Positions 53,992 to 63,156 of a stretch of DNA of 64,000 bases are shown one piece after another. The position numbers and the translations under genes are program-made. Source of the DNA: CAZMGV01 sp964621525 [NCBI: uncultured bacterium] (lineage in GTDB: Bacteria > JAGRBM01); assembly GCA_964621525.1 (NCBI GenBank), contig CAZUMS010000007.1:1-64000 (forward strand), written 5' to 3'. The notes beneath the pieces are model-generated. The model was given only the letters and a program-made list of their open reading frames with translations. It did not search any database and was not told the origin of the DNA. Each line of letters begins with the position of its first letter. Within the stretch, counting starts at the first letter, position 1.

Positions 53992-54633
53992 GTGCTGAAT
54001 TTCAAACTCCCCGCTATCACCCTCTCTGCAATGCTCGTGTTCGCGGCTGGATGCGCCGACAAGGAACCGCCGAAAGAACAGGCAGGCGAAAAGGGCTCAC
54101 AGGCCCCTGCCGGTGACGCCAAAGCGGAAGGCGACAAGGCCGGTGCCAAGACCGGCGACGGAGTGAAAGAATCCGACATCCCCGCCGGCAACAAGTCCGG
54201 CACCCTGAATGAAAAGGGCCAGGTGAACGAGAAGGCCGGCAAGGACAGCGCGTCCAAAGGCTCTGCCGCCTCGGCCGACTCCGAAATCGATCCCTCTTCC
54301 ATTGAGGACATCTATTTCGACTACGACCAGTCCGATCTTCGTGCGGAATCGCGCGACACCCTGAAGAAGGTTGCCGCCGTACTCAAGAAGTCAAAGGACG
54401 CGACGCTCACGATCGAAGGCCACTGCGACGCCCGCGGCACCGAAGAGTACAATCAGGCTCTCGGCCAGCGCCGTGCTGATGCCGCCCGTAGTTACCTCGT
54501 GAACCTCGGTGTCGCCCGCAAGCGGATCAGCACCGTCTCTTTCGGCGAGTCCCAGGCGAACCAGAATGCCGACGGCGAAGCCGCCTGGCAGAAGGACCGC
54601 CGCGGCGCATTCGTATTCAAGACCGGTAACTGA
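53992..54633 (+). CDS. pal: Peptidoglycan-associated lipoprotein (OmpA-C domain)
   Basis: The 213-aa product starts at a GTG (53992) with AAGGAG ten bases upstream. An in-frame ATG at 53959 would push the signal peptide too far inside. The signal ends in a lipobox FAAGC (Cys21). A Lys/Ala/Gly-rich linker to about residue 95 leads to an OmpA-like domain: DIYFDYDQSDLRAESRDTLKKVAAVL, IEGHCDARGTEEYNQALGQRRADAARSYL, RISTVSFGESQ. The Asp and Arg that bind diaminopimelate in Pal are present. It anchors the outer membrane to peptidoglycan. TolQRAB genes are not adjacent, so this is an isolated pal or a Pal-like paralogue. Confidence 0.9.
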   Translation: MLNFKLPAITLSAMLVFAAGCADKEPPKEQAGEKGSQAPAGDAKAEGDKAGAKTGDGVKESDIPAGNKSGTLNEKGQVNEKAGKDSASKGSAASADSEIDPSSIEDIYFDYDQSDLRAESRDTLKKVAAVLKKSKDATLTIEGHCDARGTEEYNQALGQRRADAARSYLVNLGVARKRISTVSFGESQANQNADGEAAWQKDRRGAFVFKTGN

Positions 54634-54652
54634 CCGGTTTCGGATCGCTGCA

Positions 54653-54693
54653 CGAAGGGCGTGGCCTCGATGGCCGCGCCCTTCGCACTTTTT
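54653..54693 (+). terminator. Intrinsic terminator after pal
   Basis: A long stem (54653-54666 with 54672-54685, one G-T wobble, loop TCGAT) starts 19 bases after the pal stop and is followed by CACTTTTTCCC. Confidence 0.9.
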
Positions 54694-54734
54694 CCCTGCG
54701 GCCCCGCTCCGGTTCGGCTATCCTCCCGCGCGAG

Positions 54735-55370
54735 ATGCAGGAATACCGCTCACTGCTCGAAGACGTCCGGATCCGGGCCGCGCTGGCTGCCAGGAAATCC
54801 CTGCTCCCGGTGACCGCCGGCGCGCTCCCGGCGGCCCTGCTTTTCGCGGCCCTTCTCTCCGTCGCGAGCCGTGGTTCCGTGGGCTTCTTCCCAGCGGCAG
54901 CGACCGCCGTACCGGTCATCTGGAGTCTTGGCTTCTGGCTGTTCCGCCGGCAGCAGGACCGGTGGCTGCTGGCGCAGTCCGGACAGCCTTGCCGCTACGA
55001 CGGCCGCTATCTGACCTTCGAACGTCCTGACGAAGAGACCCAGCCACTAGAGGGAAGCACCGCTCCTTCCTCATTCACGATTGCCGACTGGGCAAAAAGG
55101 CTGAATCAGGGCACGCTGGATCCTTCAGAACTGCCGCCCCCCGGCTACGTGAACGCTTCGGAACGGCGGAAAGCTGCCCGCGTACCGGCAATCATGATCC
55201 TGCTCCGGGGTTACAACGCTCTGCGGGATGCCTATCTGAGCGGGGAACTGGCCGCCGACGGCACGCCGGTCTGGGACTTAAGGACCCGCCTCATCAAGGA
55301 CATCGAAGAGGCCGCCTGGAAACAGGGTACCGTCACCGATCCGGGCTGGCACACGAGACCCCGGCTTTAA
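54735..55370 (+). CDS. Small membrane protein of unknown function
   Basis: The 211-aa protein has two membrane helices near its N-terminus (about 25-46 and 50-70), preceded by a short basic segment. A soluble C-terminal part of about 140 residues, probably cytoplasmic, follows. That part has no motif I recognise; SFTIADWAKRLNQGTLDPSELPPPGYVNASERRKAARVP and the amphipathic helices near the end are its clearest features. The gene stands between the pal terminator and the ChaN-like gene. The ATG has no strong ribosome site, but codon usage is like its neighbours. Confidence 0.7.
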   Translation: MQEYRSLLEDVRIRAALAARKSLLPVTAGALPAALLFAALLSVASRGSVGFFPAAATAVPVIWSLGFWLFRRQQDRWLLAQSGQPCRYDGRYLTFERPDEETQPLEGSTAPSSFTIADWAKRLNQGTLDPSELPPPGYVNASERRKAARVPAIMILLRGYNALRDAYLSGELAADGTPVWDLRTRLIKDIEEAAWKQGTVTDPGWHTRPRL

Positions 55371-55486
55371 CCTCGCACCTCTTGGATGTAATCAGATGTA
55401 AATATCCCCAGCTTCTCCCCAAGCCTCTCCAGAGACATTTGCCGAGAATTCCCGAATGATATCAGTGTGCTAGGCGAGAAGCCTGC

Positions 55487-56905
55487 ATGCCTGTGCCGCC
55501 CGATGATTCCGCGCTAAACTTGCGAGCAGTGATGGGCATGGGGCTGAAACCGTACACGCAGCTTCCGGGTGAATATGCCCGGTGGATGCGACGTCTGATC
55601 TTCCGGCGTAACGATGCGCTCCTGCGCAGGCTGCTGGTCGACCCCTCGGGCCGCATCGAAAGCTACTACCAGAACTACCGATCCTCGTTCGCTGGATCAC
55701 GTCCCGTACCGGTCCACCGGTTCGATGCCGTCCGCGAGTTCCGCGACCGTGAGATCGTCGTCCTCGGCGACTTTCACACCTATGACCGGGTACCACTCGC
55801 CGCGCTGGACCTGGCCGAAGAACTGAACCGCCGGAATGAGCGCCTTGCCCTGGCGCTCGAGATATTCAGTATCCGGCAACAGCCGGAACTGGACGCCTAC
55901 CTCGGCGGACGCCTCACGCTGAACGAACTGCGTGCCGTCTCCCGCTTCGACCGGATCTGGGGCGAAGAACTCTGGAACCACTATGTCCCCCTGCTCGCAT
56001 GGGCACGGCGGAGAAAAATCCCCATTGCCGGCATCAATGTACCCGGCGAGTCCCTCGAGACCCGTGACCGGGCCGCCGCCGATGCCATCGCCCGGCTGCG
56101 CCGCCTGCATCCCGGACGTCAGACCGCCGTCCTGATCGGCGAGCTGCACACGGCGCCGGAGCACCTGCCGCGGGCGATCTGCGAAACGACCGGCATCGCC
56201 CCGGCGATCCTCCACCAGTCTGCCGAGCCCATCGCCTGGAGGCTCGAACGGCGCGGCATTGCCGGCGAATGGGTCCGTCTCTCCCGGGACCGTTACGCAC
56301 GCCTCATTGCACACCCGGTCGTTCACCAGTCCACGTTCACGTACCGGGTGATGTCCGGCGACCACGCGGAATCTGTGGAAAACTGGGAACGGGCATTCCG
56401 TTACGTAACGAAGCGTATCGGCGATATTGCCGGCATCGACTTCCGGCCTTTGCTCTCGTTGATGCACGTTCACGCCTTGCCGGAGCAAAACACCCTGGCG
56501 ATTTCAGACGCGGAGGGGCTTGTGCCGCCGCTCGAGGCCGAAGACCGTCCCGATATCGACCGGCTGGCGGCACTGGCAGGCCGTGCCGTGGTACGGTTCT
56601 CACGGTATCTCGCTTCCGGGAAACGCATGCCCCCCGATACGGAAGCCCTTGGAATCCGCGAAGAAGCCGCAGCCCATCTGGCCGAACTCTGGGTGAATCC
56701 TCTGTCGGCCCGCGATCTCGTCCTCACGCGGCCCGCCGACCTCGCCTTCAGCATCGACCGATCGCTGGCAGCCGGGGAACTTTCCCCCCTCCTGCTCCGG
56801 AACCTGTTCCTCGGAACCGGCTACCCGCTCGAAACGGACCGGGATCTTCTCGAACGGATCGAGCGCGCCGCCCTCGAAGCCCCGCAGAAGTCTGCCGCCG
56901 GGTGA
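55487..56905 (+). CDS. ChaN-like (haem-binding uptake/DUF399) protein
   Basis: The 472-aa protein resembles the ChaN family, iron-regulated proteins some of which bind haem. Family-like segments are EIVVLGDFHTYDRVPLAALDLAEEL near residue 88, RLALALEIFSIRQQPELDAYLGG, RKIPIAGINVPGES and AVLIGELHTAPEHLPRAI. The His-containing GDFHTYD and GELHTAPEH motifs are the likely active or ligand sites. No signal peptide or lipobox is visible, unlike typical ChaN lipoproteins, so this is a longer, probably cytoplasmic variant with an extra C-terminal region of about 150 residues. It is not accompanied by haem transport genes. Confidence 0.7.
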   Translation: MPVPPDDSALNLRAVMGMGLKPYTQLPGEYARWMRRLIFRRNDALLRRLLVDPSGRIESYYQNYRSSFAGSRPVPVHRFDAVREFRDREIVVLGDFHTYDRVPLAALDLAEELNRRNERLALALEIFSIRQQPELDAYLGGRLTLNELRAVSRFDRIWGEELWNHYVPLLAWARRRKIPIAGINVPGESLETRDRAAADAIARLRRLHPGRQTAVLIGELHTAPEHLPRAICETTGIAPAILHQSAEPIAWRLERRGIAGEWVRLSRDRYARLIAHPVVHQSTFTYRVMSGDHAESVENWERAFRYVTKRIGDIAGIDFRPLLSLMHVHALPEQNTLAISDAEGLVPPLEAEDRPDIDRLAALAGRAVVRFSRYLASGKRMPPDTEALGIREEAAAHLAELWVNPLSARDLVLTRPADLAFSIDRSLAAGELSPLLLRNLFLGTGYPLETDRDLLERIERAALEAPQKSAAG

Positions 56906-57019
56906 GGCGTAAACATCGTTCCTAACCTGCGGGAACAACTCGATTTATTTCCTTGAGCCTTGGCCCCGGGTGCGATATCTTGGGTTCCGGGTTTGAGGGC
57001 GGTCAGGAATTTTTCTGTC

Positions 57020-57901
57020 ATGGCCGGCGCCACTTCCCGTTTCGCACGCACCCTCCGCAAGCTGATCCAGCCCGAACAGGGCCCCCGCCCTTCCGTCAAC
57101 CGGTTCGGGGGGCGCATCGTCGCCTTCACCGCACAGAAGGGCGGCGTCGGGAAGACAACGACCGCCGTGCAGCTCGCAGCCTCCCTCGCCCGCTATCACG
57201 GCAAGAAAGTTCTCCTTCTCGACCTCGATCCGCAGGGGCACGTCGCTTCGTCGATGAAGCGCCAGGTGTCGGACGGCGAAGGGTCGCTCTCGGAGTTTTT
57301 CATCAGCCGCGGCACGACGGCGGACCTCCTGCGCCTGCGGCGTTCCACCAGCATCGGCGGGCTCGACGTGATCCCCGCCGACAGGAAACTCGCCGATGTG
57401 GAGAACGCAATCGCCGGGAAGTTCGGCAAGGAGTTTCTCCTCAAGAACGCGCTGCGCGGAATCCCGGACCCCTACGACTACATTCTCATCGACTGCCCGC
57501 CGCACATCGGCACGCTGACCGTGAATGCGCTTACGGCTGCCCACGGCCTGATCGTCCCCACCGACCTCTCGATCCTGTCTATGGAAGGCGTCCACGATCT
57601 GCTCGACACCGTGGGGCACATCTGCGAACACCTCAATCCCGACCTCGAGGTTTACGGCGTGCTGCTCACGAAGGTGGACAAGCGGAACAAGTCGCTGAAC
57701 GAAACCTTAAGGAAGAACGTGGAGCAGGCGTTCGCCGAACTGCTCTTCGACGCCGAGATCTCCACCAATACCGCCATCCAGAAGGCCCAGATGCAGGGCA
57801 AGGTGATCTTCGATCACGACCCCGCCTCCACCAGCGCCCACAACTACCGCGCTCTCGCCGCCGAATTCCTCGCCCGTGTACGGGAAGGAGAGCGGAACTG
57901 A
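57020..57901 (+). CDS. ParA/Soj-family ATPase
   Basis: The 293-aa protein has the deviant Walker A KGGVGKTT (Lys40 to Thr47), the switch DLDPQGHVASSM, and the Walker B ILIDCPPHIGTLTVNAL. This makes it a ParA/MinD superfamily ATPase that cycles as a dimer to position cargo. The ATG at 57020 (AGGA upstream) is chosen over upstream starts that add an unrelated leader. The first 30 residues are basic and amphipathic (SRFARTLRKLIQPEQ). No ParB gene or parS-like site is adjacent, so it may position something other than the chromosome or use a ParB encoded elsewhere. Confidence 0.9.
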   Translation: MAGATSRFARTLRKLIQPEQGPRPSVNRFGGRIVAFTAQKGGVGKTTTAVQLAASLARYHGKKVLLLDLDPQGHVASSMKRQVSDGEGSLSEFFISRGTTADLLRLRRSTSIGGLDVIPADRKLADVENAIAGKFGKEFLLKNALRGIPDPYDYILIDCPPHIGTLTVNALTAAHGLIVPTDLSILSMEGVHDLLDTVGHICEHLNPDLEVYGVLLTKVDKRNKSLNETLRKNVEQAFAELLFDAEISTNTAIQKAQMQGKVIFDHDPASTSAHNYRALAAEFLARVREGERN

Positions 57902-57993
57902 GACTGTAAAGATTCGCTAACAGTCCAAGAATTATCCCCGTTTAATTCACCTCTGCGATATTCATTTATTATCGACTGAAGGTGATCTGGGAA

Positions 57994-59469
57994 ATGAACC
58001 GACGGGATTTTCTTCGCCGCAGCACATTGGCCTTTCCGCTGGCAGCTGCGGGTTGTGCCGGCACTTTCATACAATCCGGTGGGATCGTGCTTAACGATGT
58101 TCACTCGATGCTGAATGCCACCCGCGTCCGGGATGTCACCCGGCCCGATACGCTGGAAAAGCTCATTGATGCCGTCATAAAGGCCCGCAGGCAGAAGGCC
58201 TGTGTCTCCATCTCCGGCGGACGGCACGCGATGGGAGCCCAGCAGTTTGGTACCGATAGCCTTCATGTCGATATCCGAGGTTTGAACCGTATCCTTTCCC
58301 TGGATGCCGAGCGGGGCATAATGGAGATGGAAGGCGGGATTCAGTGGCCGAAGCTGGTCGAAGACTACCTCAGGCTCCAGCAGGGCTCGTCCAGACAATG
58401 GGGGTTCAATCAGAAACAGACCGGCGCTGATGCACTCGGAGTCGGAGGGGCCATCAGCGCCAATGCCCATGGGCGCGGCCTGACGCTTAAACCAGTTGCC
58501 GGTTCCGTCATCTCGATGAAAGTCGTCTCCCCTTCAGGAGAACTGCTCGACGTCAGCCGGGAAAAGAATCCGGATCTGTTCCGGCTGATATGCGGCGGCT
58601 ACGGTCTCTTCGGTCCCATCTACTCGGCAACCCTGCAGATGACACAACGCCGGAAGATGAAACGGGTGGTCGAACTGATCGACGCCGGTGAGATACCTGC
58701 AGCCGTGAAGCAGAGGATCCTCGATGGATATCTCTACGGGGATTTCCAGTTCGCCATCGATCCGGGCTCGGAAGACTTCCTGCGCAAGGGCGTCTTCGCC
58801 TGCTACGCACCCGTGCCGGACGACACACCGATACCTGACACGCAAAGGGAATTGACAAACACCGACTGGATCGAACTCCTCCGCCTCGCACACACAGACA
58901 AGGCCAAGGCGTTCGACAAATACTCCCGCTATTATCTCTCGACGAACGGCCAGATTTACTGGTCTGATACACACCAGATGAGCTTTTATCCTGAAGGCTA
59001 TCATCTGGATCTGGATCGTGTGCTGGGCCGCCAGACACCGGGCTCTGAAATGATCACCGAAATCTATGTCCAGCGCGACGATCTGCCCGAACTGCTCGAA
59101 GCCGTGGCAAAGCATCTGCGTGGATCTTCTTCCGAACTGATCTACGGGACTTGCCGTTTCATCGAAAAGGATACGGACAGCTTCATGCCCTGGGCCAGGG
59201 AAAGTTATGCCTGCACCGTCATGAACCTGCATGTGGACCACAGTCCCAGCGGCATGGAGAAGGCCAAGGCCGCCTTCCGGGGGCTGATCGATATCGCACG
59301 CAGGCGGGGTGGTAGCTACTTCCTCACCTATCACAAATGGGCGACCCGGGAGCAGGTACTCGACTGCTATCCTCAGTTTCCCGACTTCCTTCGCCTCAAG
59401 AAGGAATACGATCCCGAGGAACGGTTCCAGAGCGATTGGTACCGTCACCATGTGAATCTGCTGGGCTGA
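57994..59469 (+). CDS. Tat-exported FAD-binding oxidoreductase (PCMH/VAO type), possible lipoprotein
   Basis: The 491-aa protein starts MNRRDFLRRS, a twin-arginine signal, and the hydrophobic part ends in AAAGC (Cys21), so it may be a Tat-exported lipoprotein. The FAD-binding PCMH domain has SGGRHAMGAQQ (74-84, His78 could carry covalent flavin) and GVGGAISANAHGRGL near residue 150. The C-terminal part has the VAO-type fold ending YDPEERFQSDWYRHHVNLL. The substrate is unknown; relatives oxidise sugars or hydroxy acids. GTG 57982 is an alternative start, but ATG 57994 has AAGGTG at suitable distance. Two small membrane protein genes follow closely. Confidence 0.85.
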   Translation: MNRRDFLRRSTLAFPLAAAGCAGTFIQSGGIVLNDVHSMLNATRVRDVTRPDTLEKLIDAVIKARRQKACVSISGGRHAMGAQQFGTDSLHVDIRGLNRILSLDAERGIMEMEGGIQWPKLVEDYLRLQQGSSRQWGFNQKQTGADALGVGGAISANAHGRGLTLKPVAGSVISMKVVSPSGELLDVSREKNPDLFRLICGGYGLFGPIYSATLQMTQRRKMKRVVELIDAGEIPAAVKQRILDGYLYGDFQFAIDPGSEDFLRKGVFACYAPVPDDTPIPDTQRELTNTDWIELLRLAHTDKAKAFDKYSRYYLSTNGQIYWSDTHQMSFYPEGYHLDLDRVLGRQTPGSEMITEIYVQRDDLPELLEAVAKHLRGSSSELIYGTCRFIEKDTDSFMPWARESYACTVMNLHVDHSPSGMEKAKAAFRGLIDIARRRGGSYFLTYHKWATREQVLDCYPQFPDFLRLKKEYDPEERFQSDWYRHHVNLLG

Positions 59470-59474
59470 CGCAA

Positions 59475-59948
59475 GTGGAGCCGCCTCCGGAATACGACGC
59501 CCGGCGTACGGGGATCATTCTCTCGGCCCTCCTTTTCCTGTTCAGCCTGAGAGTACTGGGGCAGATGCTCGTCGCCTTTCTGGATGTCACCTGGCTGCCA
59601 CCGATGCATCAATGGTACTCGGGTCTCATGAGCTACGAGTACCTGATCCCCTCGCAGTTCGCGATCATTATCCTTTATGGAAAAATCTGCCGGGACATTC
59701 TCTCAGGAAGCGGTTATTTCGCTGTACACCGGAGCTGGTTTGCTGGTGGAGTCCGTCATTTCGGTTACGCATATCTGGCCGGAATGATCGCCCGCTACCC
59801 GGTTCAGATGGCACTCCGGCCTGAACTCCGCTGGTTCGGGCAGACCATTCCGATCTTCTTTCACTGGGTACTGGCCTCGTTTCTGATCGTTTTCGGGCAT
59901 TTTCACAAACGATGGCGGCGACCCAGAGTTCAGGATGCCTCGGCATGA
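59475..59948 (+). CDS. Four-helix membrane protein downstream of the flavoprotein
   Basis: The 157-aa protein starts at a GTG five bases after the flavoprotein stop. Four hydrophobic segments are visible (ILSALLFLFSLRVLGQMLVAFL; YEYLIPSQFAIIILYGKI; FGYAYLAGMIARYPVQMAL; TIPIFFHWVLASFLIVFGHF), followed by a basic tail HKRWRRPRV. The size, helix count and position after a secreted flavoprotein would suit a small haem- or quinone-linked membrane partner. Histidines at helix ends are present (His in HQWYSG, HRSW, HWVL), but this is inference. Confidence 0.65.
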   Translation: MEPPPEYDARRTGIILSALLFLFSLRVLGQMLVAFLDVTWLPPMHQWYSGLMSYEYLIPSQFAIIILYGKICRDILSGSGYFAVHRSWFAGGVRHFGYAYLAGMIARYPVQMALRPELRWFGQTIPIFFHWVLASFLIVFGHFHKRWRRPRVQDASA

Positions 59949-60625
59949 GCACCCGGTTCCTCGACTTATCCAACCCCGTTCATCGAAACGTCATGATCGT
60001 CGAGGCGAGTTGGACTCTAGCCGTTGTGCTGCTTTGCCTCTTGCGGCTCATGGATTCCGTACTGGCTTTCCATTCCCCCATGTACTCAGGAAATCGGATC
60101 TATGGAGACCCCGAGAACGTAATCTGGACGGCAACTTTTGGATGCGGCATTCTGGCGATCTCGTTCTGGGCCACCGGATATTCACTGATCAAACGTCAGG
60201 GACGGATACTGGCGTTCCTCAGCCTCCCTGTATTGCTGACCATATCCCTCTCAGCCATTTTTCTGTCAGCTCGCATCGGTGGAATTTATTCGCATAGAAA
60301 TGTCACGCGGATAACCAGCGGCTTTTCCACAACGATCAACAGGATATCCCAGTATCAGCGAAGGCATGGCTTCCTTCCGGAATCGCAGTCCGAAGCTGTC
60401 AGCCAGGAGCTGCTTGTTCCCCCTGAGCACAGCCTGCCAGTATTTCGGAGTTTCCAGTATATCCCGCCGAATGATCAGAGCCCTGCATGGACATTACGGA
60501 CCTTGTGTCCTTCCGGGATCACGCATTGCGATGTTCTGATTTACCAGTCCGACCAGGAATGTGAATACATGGCCGAAGGGGTTGAGGTCCGGCGCATCAA
60601 CGGCTGGTGTTACTACGATTACTAA
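59945..60625 (+). CDS. Membrane protein with periplasmic C-terminal domain, unknown function
   Basis: The 226-aa protein starts with an ATG that overlaps the previous stop by four bases; AGGA lies nine bases before it. Three hydrophobic segments (about 18-40, 58-80, 86-108) precede a soluble domain of about 115 residues. It contains SGFSTTINRISQYQRRHGFLPES, similar in style to the pilin-like head that begins type II pseudopilin domains, and several cysteines (Cys in LRTLCPSGITHCD, DQECEY). No firm family can be given. The coupling suggests it works with the preceding membrane protein and the flavoprotein. Confidence 0.65.
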   Translation: MSTRFLDLSNPVHRNVMIVEASWTLAVVLLCLLRLMDSVLAFHSPMYSGNRIYGDPENVIWTATFGCGILAISFWATGYSLIKRQGRILAFLSLPVLLTISLSAIFLSARIGGIYSHRNVTRITSGFSTTINRISQYQRRHGFLPESQSEAVSQELLVPPEHSLPVFRSFQYIPPNDQSPAWTLRTLCPSGITHCDVLIYQSDQECEYMAEGVEVRRINGWCYYDY

Positions 60626-60629
60626 ACAC

Positions 60630-60651
60630 TCCTGAGCGCATTTCCTCAGGA
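60630..60651 (+). terminator. Hairpin after the flavoprotein operon
   Basis: TCCTGAG (60630-60636) pairs with CTCAGGA (60645-60651) across an eight-base loop five bases after the stop codon, followed by ATCAGTTTCAG. The T tract is weak, so this is a modest terminator call. Confidence 0.4.
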
Positions 60652-60689
60652 ATCAGTTTCAGCCCCAATAATTCCATGAAGAAGCCTCA

Positions 60690-60732
60690 AAAGTTGAACC
60701 CCGCGTCCGGTGGTAGGCCGGACACGGGGTTC
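60690..60732 (-). terminator. Intrinsic terminator of the 743-aa lipoprotein gene
   Basis: A 15-position stem with one mismatch (60696-60710 with 60718-60732) lies 44 bases after the stop codon; on the minus strand it is followed by AACTTTTGAGG. Confidence 0.7.
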
Positions 60733-60775
60733 GTTGCCTGGGGAGCAAACCCGGTCATTTGCCGGATCTTTTCAG

Positions 60776-63007
60776 TCAGTCGGGAAGGGGCGGCGGGACC
60801 GGACGGTAAATCACCGGGAGGTCCAGCTTCGGCACCCGAACGAGCGTGTAATGGAGTCCTTCGGCCGGGTTTCCGGGCGAGGGCTCGAAAGCGACGACGA
60901 GCGCCGCCGGTTCCACGATCGTGAACGCCCGGACCACGGAGATGCCTTCGCCGGGAGCGGTCAGAACGGCCAGCGTCTCGGTAGCGAAATCCACATCGAC
61001 TTCAGCGGGAAGGAATGAATAGCCGGTACGGAGTTCGCCGTACTGGGCTTCGCTCCGGACCGTAATGAAAGGCCGGGGCGGCGCGATGCCGTCCCAGTCG
61101 CCCGCGCCGATGATATCGGCCGGGAGTTCGCTCTCGTCGATCTCCACCTTGCGATGCAGGCGGTAGACGGAAAGCGGGATTCCTTCGCACGGCGGCCCGG
61201 CGATCTCCGTCCCCTCCGGCGCATCTTCGGCAATTTCGATCGTGAGCCCTTCCGCAATAAAGGACGACGGATAGGTAAACGGACCGCCCACGAAGCCCGG
61301 ATTGTGGGCATGGTACGGGTAGAGGAGCACATAAACGGCATCGCTGTCCGCGGCATCCAGGGTGAGGCATCCGTTCGGATGGCTGGTCAAGAGACCTTCC
61401 ACCGTCATCACGTCCACCGGCAGGATACCGGGATCGGCCGGCAAACTGCCCGGCGCGGCGTCGCTCGAGACTACCGTGTCGCCTTCGCCCGCAGGCTCAG
61501 GTGGTTCGAACGGAGCGGCTTCCGAGACGAAGAACGGCCGTCCGGGACAAAAATCCACTTCGTCTGCGGCCGGTGTGCCGGTGATGATCGCCGGGAGACC
61601 CAGGTGCGATTCATCCGCCCACCAGGCGTCGGCAACCTCTCCGATCGGCCGGATAAAGCCCATGGGCGTATCGAGGACGTTGCAGCCCCCCTCGATGTCC
61701 AGATGCAGAGCGATGCCGACGATCTTGCGGTCGCCTTCGGGGGGCGGCGGCGGGGGAAGCTCCTCGTATTCCGAGATGTAGAACGGCAGCGAGAACCGGC
61801 ACTGGCCCATGCGCCCGAACAGCGGGAAGCCGCGCACATGGAACGGATGACCGCGTTTCTCCACGTTCTTCAGCTCGCCCGCCAGGGGGCCCATCGGTTC
61901 CAGAACAGGAACAAGCGGCAGGACAGGCAGGATGACAGCCGGGAGCGGCATCGGTTCGGTCGCCGCATCGCCGCCGATGGAGATTTCCACCGGCCCGCCA
62001 CCGATATCGACCGGCATTCCCGGCAGCGCACCCGGATACTGGGGCGGCTGGACCACAAATCCGTCCGGAAGATCGGCGCCTTCGTCAAAATCAGGCGTGC
62101 CTGGAGGCGGTAGCGGATCAATAAAGGGAGCCATTCCCGGCGGAACCAGCTGCCAGCAGCCCTCGTTCTCCCGGCTCTGACGGAGGATACCGCGCGCCTG
62201 TGCGGGTTTCGGTACCGGCGGCGGGCCCTCGAAGGTCTTGTAATCCATGATCCGGACCAGCATGCCGCAACGGCCGGGCTCGAGAACTGGGACGACCTCG
62301 CCGATCGCCGCCACCACAGTTCCGGCCGCGAGTTCTCCGATGCCCGCGGCCAGCGGGCCAACCGGTGCGATAAGCGCCCGGTCCATGTCGTTCGCGATGT
62401 CCGGCGCCGTGCTGAGCAGGCTCAGGCACTCGTCTGTCTTAACTACCTTGCCGATGAACTGGAGCGGAAGCGCTCCGGCAGGAAGCGTCTGGATCAGCGG
62501 CCGGAATTCCCGCCGCACCTCGAACACTTCGTCTGCCCCGCAACGGGGATCCAGGTCCGGACGCGGAGCGCCCTGCACGGTCACGGCATATCCGTCGGGC
62601 AGTTCCACTTCTCCGGCTTCCAGCGATTCGCCGTCGAACGGGAGGTTTTCCGGCGGAAGGTTCAGGACCAGCTCATACTGGTCTCCTTCGGAGGTTTCGA
62701 GCAGGACACAGGCGCCCTCCGGCCGGATCTCGATGGCTCCCGGCAGGGGCGGTGCGAAACCGCCGTCTCCATCAGGGGGTTCTCCGGCTCCGGGGAACCC
62801 CGGTTCAGCCGCCGCCGCCACGGACAGGGCGGTGACGGCAGAATCGCTGCTCAGCGACGCGATTCCAGAAAGTTCCTGTACCTGATAGTCCGGCTGGGGC
62901 CCGGACGGATTCCCGCCCGTCGTATTCTGGCCGCAGGCCGCGAGTGCCGCCGCTAGCAGCGATGCCGCGGCCAGCGAGTAAGCGGAGGACCGGCGTACGT
63001 TTTTCAT
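60776..63007 (-). CDS. Lipoprotein with five cysteine-centred repeats
   Basis: The 743-aa protein starts at ATG 63007 (AAAGGA upstream; ATG 63016 would put that sequence too close). The signal peptide ends in LAAC (Cys25). After a linker, five segments share a pattern of a short acidic lead, Gly or Glu-Cys, and a hydrophobic strand: EGACVLLETSEGDQYEL, TDECLSLLSTAPD, NEGCWQLVPPGM, EGGCNVLDTPMGF and PNGCLTLDAADSDAVYVLL. Long Pro/Gly-rich spacers separate them. The repeats look like small beta or OB-like modules on the outer membrane. I do not recognise the family and no enzymatic motif is visible. Confidence 0.78.
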   Translation of the reverse strand: MKNVRRSSAYSLAAASLLAAALAACGQNTTGGNPSGPQPDYQVQELSGIASLSSDSAVTALSVAAAAEPGFPGAGEPPDGDGGFAPPLPGAIEIRPEGACVLLETSEGDQYELVLNLPPENLPFDGESLEAGEVELPDGYAVTVQGAPRPDLDPRCGADEVFEVRREFRPLIQTLPAGALPLQFIGKVVKTDECLSLLSTAPDIANDMDRALIAPVGPLAAGIGELAAGTVVAAIGEVVPVLEPGRCGMLVRIMDYKTFEGPPPVPKPAQARGILRQSRENEGCWQLVPPGMAPFIDPLPPPGTPDFDEGADLPDGFVVQPPQYPGALPGMPVDIGGGPVEISIGGDAATEPMPLPAVILPVLPLVPVLEPMGPLAGELKNVEKRGHPFHVRGFPLFGRMGQCRFSLPFYISEYEELPPPPPPEGDRKIVGIALHLDIEGGCNVLDTPMGFIRPIGEVADAWWADESHLGLPAIITGTPAADEVDFCPGRPFFVSEAAPFEPPEPAGEGDTVVSSDAAPGSLPADPGILPVDVMTVEGLLTSHPNGCLTLDAADSDAVYVLLYPYHAHNPGFVGGPFTYPSSFIAEGLTIEIAEDAPEGTEIAGPPCEGIPLSVYRLHRKVEIDESELPADIIGAGDWDGIAPPRPFITVRSEAQYGELRTGYSFLPAEVDVDFATETLAVLTAPGEGISVVRAFTIVEPAALVVAFEPSPGNPAEGLHYTLVRVPKLDLPVIYRPVPPPLPD

Positions 63008-63156
63008 GATGGTCATTCCTTTGCCGGGAAACCGCCCCTTGCGCATCCGGTGCGGTGCGGGGGTTTCCCTTGTCTGTGTTGTTTCCGTTCATGGCTACCA
63101 TCCGGTGTCGAATCTGTTCCCCAGTGAAAGATCTCCGCGGTACGGACGGTCAGCTG

